A stretch of DNA of 64,000 bases from Paenibacillus sp. NEAU-GSW1 (GTDB lineage: Bacteria; Bacillota; Bacilli; Paenibacillales; Paenibacillaceae), in the NCBI RefSeq assembly GCF_009737085.1, contig NZ_WOVL01000011.1, positions 111,265-175,264 of the forward strand, given 5' to 3'. Position 1 is the first letter of the stretch; the number at the start of each line of letters is the position of its first letter. Both the position numbers and the translations under genes were made by a program. Below, piece by piece: positions 62,263-64,000 of the stretch. The notes under the pieces are model-generated. The model made no database searches. It was not told the origin of the DNA and saw only the letters and a list, made by a program, of their open reading frames with translations.

Positions 62263-63003
62263 ATGAACGGAATCGTTGGGGCAACAAGCGTTCAAACCGA
62301 TTCACCGCAATTTATAGAGCAACTTGGCAAGCTCGATGCGACTCTTCGAAGGTATTGTCGATCGTTAACGGGCTCCTATATAGAGGGTGAGGATTTAGCG
62401 CAGGAGTGTTGGGCGAAAGCATGGAAAAAACTGAATATCGAAGGACACGCCAATGCAGAAGCGCTTCTGTTGCGTATCGCGAAGACGACTTGGATCGATG
62501 CGCTGCGCAAAAAATCCCGGCAGTCTCGTTTGCTGCAAGCGGAAACGGAAACCGTTCATCAGCCTGTGGCAGACGCTCTGGAAACCGAACGGCTCGTTCA
62601 AGCGTTAATGAATCATTTATCGCCGCAGCAATTGCTCGTTTTTATGCTAAGAGAAGTATGGGGATATTCCATCGAATCAACAGCGAAGATGCTGCGCACT
62701 ACGCAGGGAGCGGTTAAAGCGGCGCATCATCGCGCTCGCGCCGCACTTCCGGCTGTACGAAAAGCGCTGCTTGATGATGAATTGCCAGAGCCGGCAGAAG
62801 CGGACCTAATCGTCATGGTTCGCTCAATTGCCGCAGCTTGTACGCAAGGCGAGGCCGCCTCGCTAATCGCGCTTGTCCAGAATGATCCGATACATGCGGC
62901 TGTTGCAGTAGGGTTCGCGCAAACCCGAATGATTCAGCTGAAACAGAGCTGGAACAACGCACGAGTGAGACAGCTTGAGATGCTGCTGCTATTCGCAGCG
63001 TAA
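62263..63003 (+). CDS. ECF-like RNA polymerase sigma factor
   Basis: A 246-residue sigma-70-family protein. Region 2 about residues 15-85 (LTGSYIEGEDLAQECWAKAWK), region 4 about 115-165 with the helix-turn-helix MLREVWGYSIESTAKMLRTT then GAVKAAHHRARAAL. A C-terminal extension (about 170-246) of helical sequence is atypical for simple ECF sigma factors. No anti-sigma gene is adjacent. ATG at 62263 has AAAGGGAGG eight bases upstream. Divergent from clpP. Confidence 0.88.
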   Translation: MNGIVGATSVQTDSPQFIEQLGKLDATLRRYCRSLTGSYIEGEDLAQECWAKAWKKLNIEGHANAEALLLRIAKTTWIDALRKKSRQSRLLQAETETVHQPVADALETERLVQALMNHLSPQQLLVFMLREVWGYSIESTAKMLRTTQGAVKAAHHRARAALPAVRKALLDDELPEPAEADLIVMVRSIAAACTQGEAASLIALVQNDPIHAAVAVGFAQTRMIQLKQSWNNARVRQLEMLLLFAA

Positions 63004-63132
63004 CAGATTAGGCTTTAAAAAGTGTTCAATAGAAAAAGGTCCCATTGTTGTCGTTAAGCTTAAATATTTTCTATTAGCACAATTCCTATTGGGATGGTAT
63101 GTTATGAGAATCCTAATGTAAGGAGTGATTTT

Positions 63133-63813
63133 ATGAGCAAACCGTTAATCGCAATCGTAGGAGCAGGTGCTGGAGTCAGTTCCGCAGTAGCAAGAAAGTT
63201 CGGCGCAAACGGATTCCGCGTCGCGTTGGTCGCGCGCAATACCGCTTCGCTCGAAGTTTACGCAAATGAACTTAAGGAAGATGGAATTGAAGTTTTTACG
63301 GCAGCGGCAGACGCTGCTGACAAACCATCGCTTCAAGAGGCTTTCCGGCAAATTCGCGAAAATTTCGGGCAGCCGGATGTGCTGCTCTACAATGCGGCAG
63401 CAATCTCGAAGGCGAGCCCTTCCACGCTGGGTGAACAGCAGCTTATCGACGATTTCAAAGTCAACGTCGTTGGCGCATTAACGAGCGTTCAGCAAGTCAT
63501 TCCCCAATTTATCGAACGCAAGGAAGGGACGATTTTTATTACAGGCGGCGGTTTCGCGTTATCGCCTAGTCCGGATTATGCTTCGCTTTCGATTGGAAAA
63601 GCCGGCGTTCGCTCGCTTGCTTATTCGCTGGCCCAGGAGTTGAAGCCGCACCATATTTATGTGGGCACGGTAACAATCGGCGGTTATGTTCATAAGGATA
63701 CGTTCTACGATCCGGATCTGATCGCCGAAAAATATTGGCATCTGTATCAAAACCGCGATGAAACGGAAATCGTGTTCTCGCAATCGCAGCCTTCCCATTC
63801 CGTCACGCAATAG
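63133..63813 (+). CDS. Atypical short-chain dehydrogenase/reductase
   Basis: A 226-residue Rossmann protein. The cofactor loop is GAGAGVSSAVARKFG (GxGxGxS) and LLYNAAAIS corresponds to the SDR NAG motif. The catalytic YxxxK is not in register: the sequence is DYASLSIGKAG, with Lys seven residues after Tyr; S-x-x-I-G-K resembles some atypical SDRs. The protein is about 20 residues shorter at the C terminus than FabG. AGGAGTGA lies upstream of ATG 63133. Function unknown; could be inactive or use a different mechanism. Confidence 0.85.
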   Translation: MSKPLIAIVGAGAGVSSAVARKFGANGFRVALVARNTASLEVYANELKEDGIEVFTAAADAADKPSLQEAFRQIRENFGQPDVLLYNAAAISKASPSTLGEQQLIDDFKVNVVGALTSVQQVIPQFIERKEGTIFITGGGFALSPSPDYASLSIGKAGVRSLAYSLAQELKPHHIYVGTVTIGGYVHKDTFYDPDLIAEKYWHLYQNRDETEIVFSQSQPSHSVTQ

Positions 63814-63841
63814 CATTAGCAAAATCGACAATCATGAAAAT

Positions 63842-63876
63842 TAGCGTTGCAGGGATTGCTCTCTGCAACGCTATTT
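63842..63876 (+). terminator. Terminator hairpin after the SDR gene
   Basis: TAGCGTTGCAG and CTGCAACGCTA, perfect 11-base arms, followed by TTTC. Confidence 0.75.
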
Positions 63877-63886
63877 CGTATTATCA

Positions 63887-63920
63887 GGTCAGCCAGAGAT
63901 TTCTGGTTGGCCTTTTTTAA
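63887..63920 (+). terminator. Second terminator near the window end
   Basis: AGGTCAGCCAGA pairs with TCTGGTTGGCCT with a few mismatches, followed by six T. No gene is seen from here to the window end (63920-64000). Confidence 0.7.
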
Positions 63921-64000
63921 TGGCCGTTCTATGATGGCGGTAGCTGGGAGAACGTACGCTATTTTGAGGCAGTGACCTCGTCACAAAAACTGTTTTTCCC

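Noticed and set aside
1..64000. Mobile elements, prophage, CRISPR arrays, tRNA or rRNA genes
   Set aside because: No transposase, integrase, phage structural gene, regularly spaced 25-40 bp repeats, or tRNA/rRNA sequence was noticed on reading both strands; the window is conserved chromosomal backbone plus envelope genes.

Overview
The window is a chromosomal segment of an endospore-forming Firmicute, most likely a Paenibacillaceae member (Paenibacillus or a relative). The grounds are the gene order from pnp through spoIIIE, recA, rny, spoVS and miaB to ricA, which follows the well-known Bacillus subtilis pnpA-cotE region, the strong purine-rich ribosome binding sites, frequent TTG and GTG starts, and roughly even GC content. 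No tRNA, rRNA, CRISPR array, insertion sequence or prophage is visible. About 60 protein genes fill the window, nearly all on the plus strand; only bioY and clpP are on the minus strand.

Region 1 (1-34.2 kb) is the conserved housekeeping and sporulation block: pnp, ylxY, mlpA, dut, the dipicolinate synthase pair dpaAB, dapG, dapA, tepA, ylzJ, spoIIIE, a SleB-type cortex hydrolase, the ymfF-ymfH-ymfI-ymfJ-ymfK-rodZ run, a YajQ gene, pgsA, cinA, recA, recX, rny, ymdB, spoVS, a dipeptidase, the 2-oxoacid:ferredoxin oxidoreductase korAB, pduL, miaB and ricA. Compared with B. subtilis, asd is missing between dpaB and dapG, rnjB is missing between dapA and tepA, and dut sits where ymxH would be. 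Promoter-like sequences for four sporulation sigma factors can be read by eye: sigma-E at ylxY, sigma-K at dpaA, sigma-G at the cortex hydrolase and probably tepA, and sigma-H at spoVS. recA has a LexA-type box. A 409-bp gap after dut holds a 113-bp tandem duplication built from palindromic units.

Region 2 (34.2-47.6 kb) is accessory metabolism, transport and envelope: an iron alcohol dehydrogenase; bioY facing an ECF ATPase and a fused ATPase-transmembrane protein across a BirA-like dyad; a signal peptidase I; a DUF4184 membrane protein; a sensor kinase and response regulator followed closely by an RND exporter; VanW, DUF3889 and YbjQ-family proteins.

Region 3 (47.7-60.6 kb) is one tightly packed eight-gene operon and the best candidate for a poorly described system: a membrane-anchored exported protein, an ABC ATPase and permease, a coiled-coil/Gly-rich membrane protein, a MoxR AAA+ ATPase, a DUF58 protein, a BatA-type VWA protein and a 969-residue protein with two VWA domains. 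Together the last three genes carry four intact DxSxS metal-site motifs. The layout suggests a MoxR chaperone acting on membrane VWA proteins coupled to an ABC exporter; its function is not evident from sequence.

Region 4 (60.6-64 kb) carries a DUF1992 protein, a rhodanese, a convergent ClpP paralogue, an ECF-like sigma factor and an atypical short-chain dehydrogenase, ending in two terminator hairpins.
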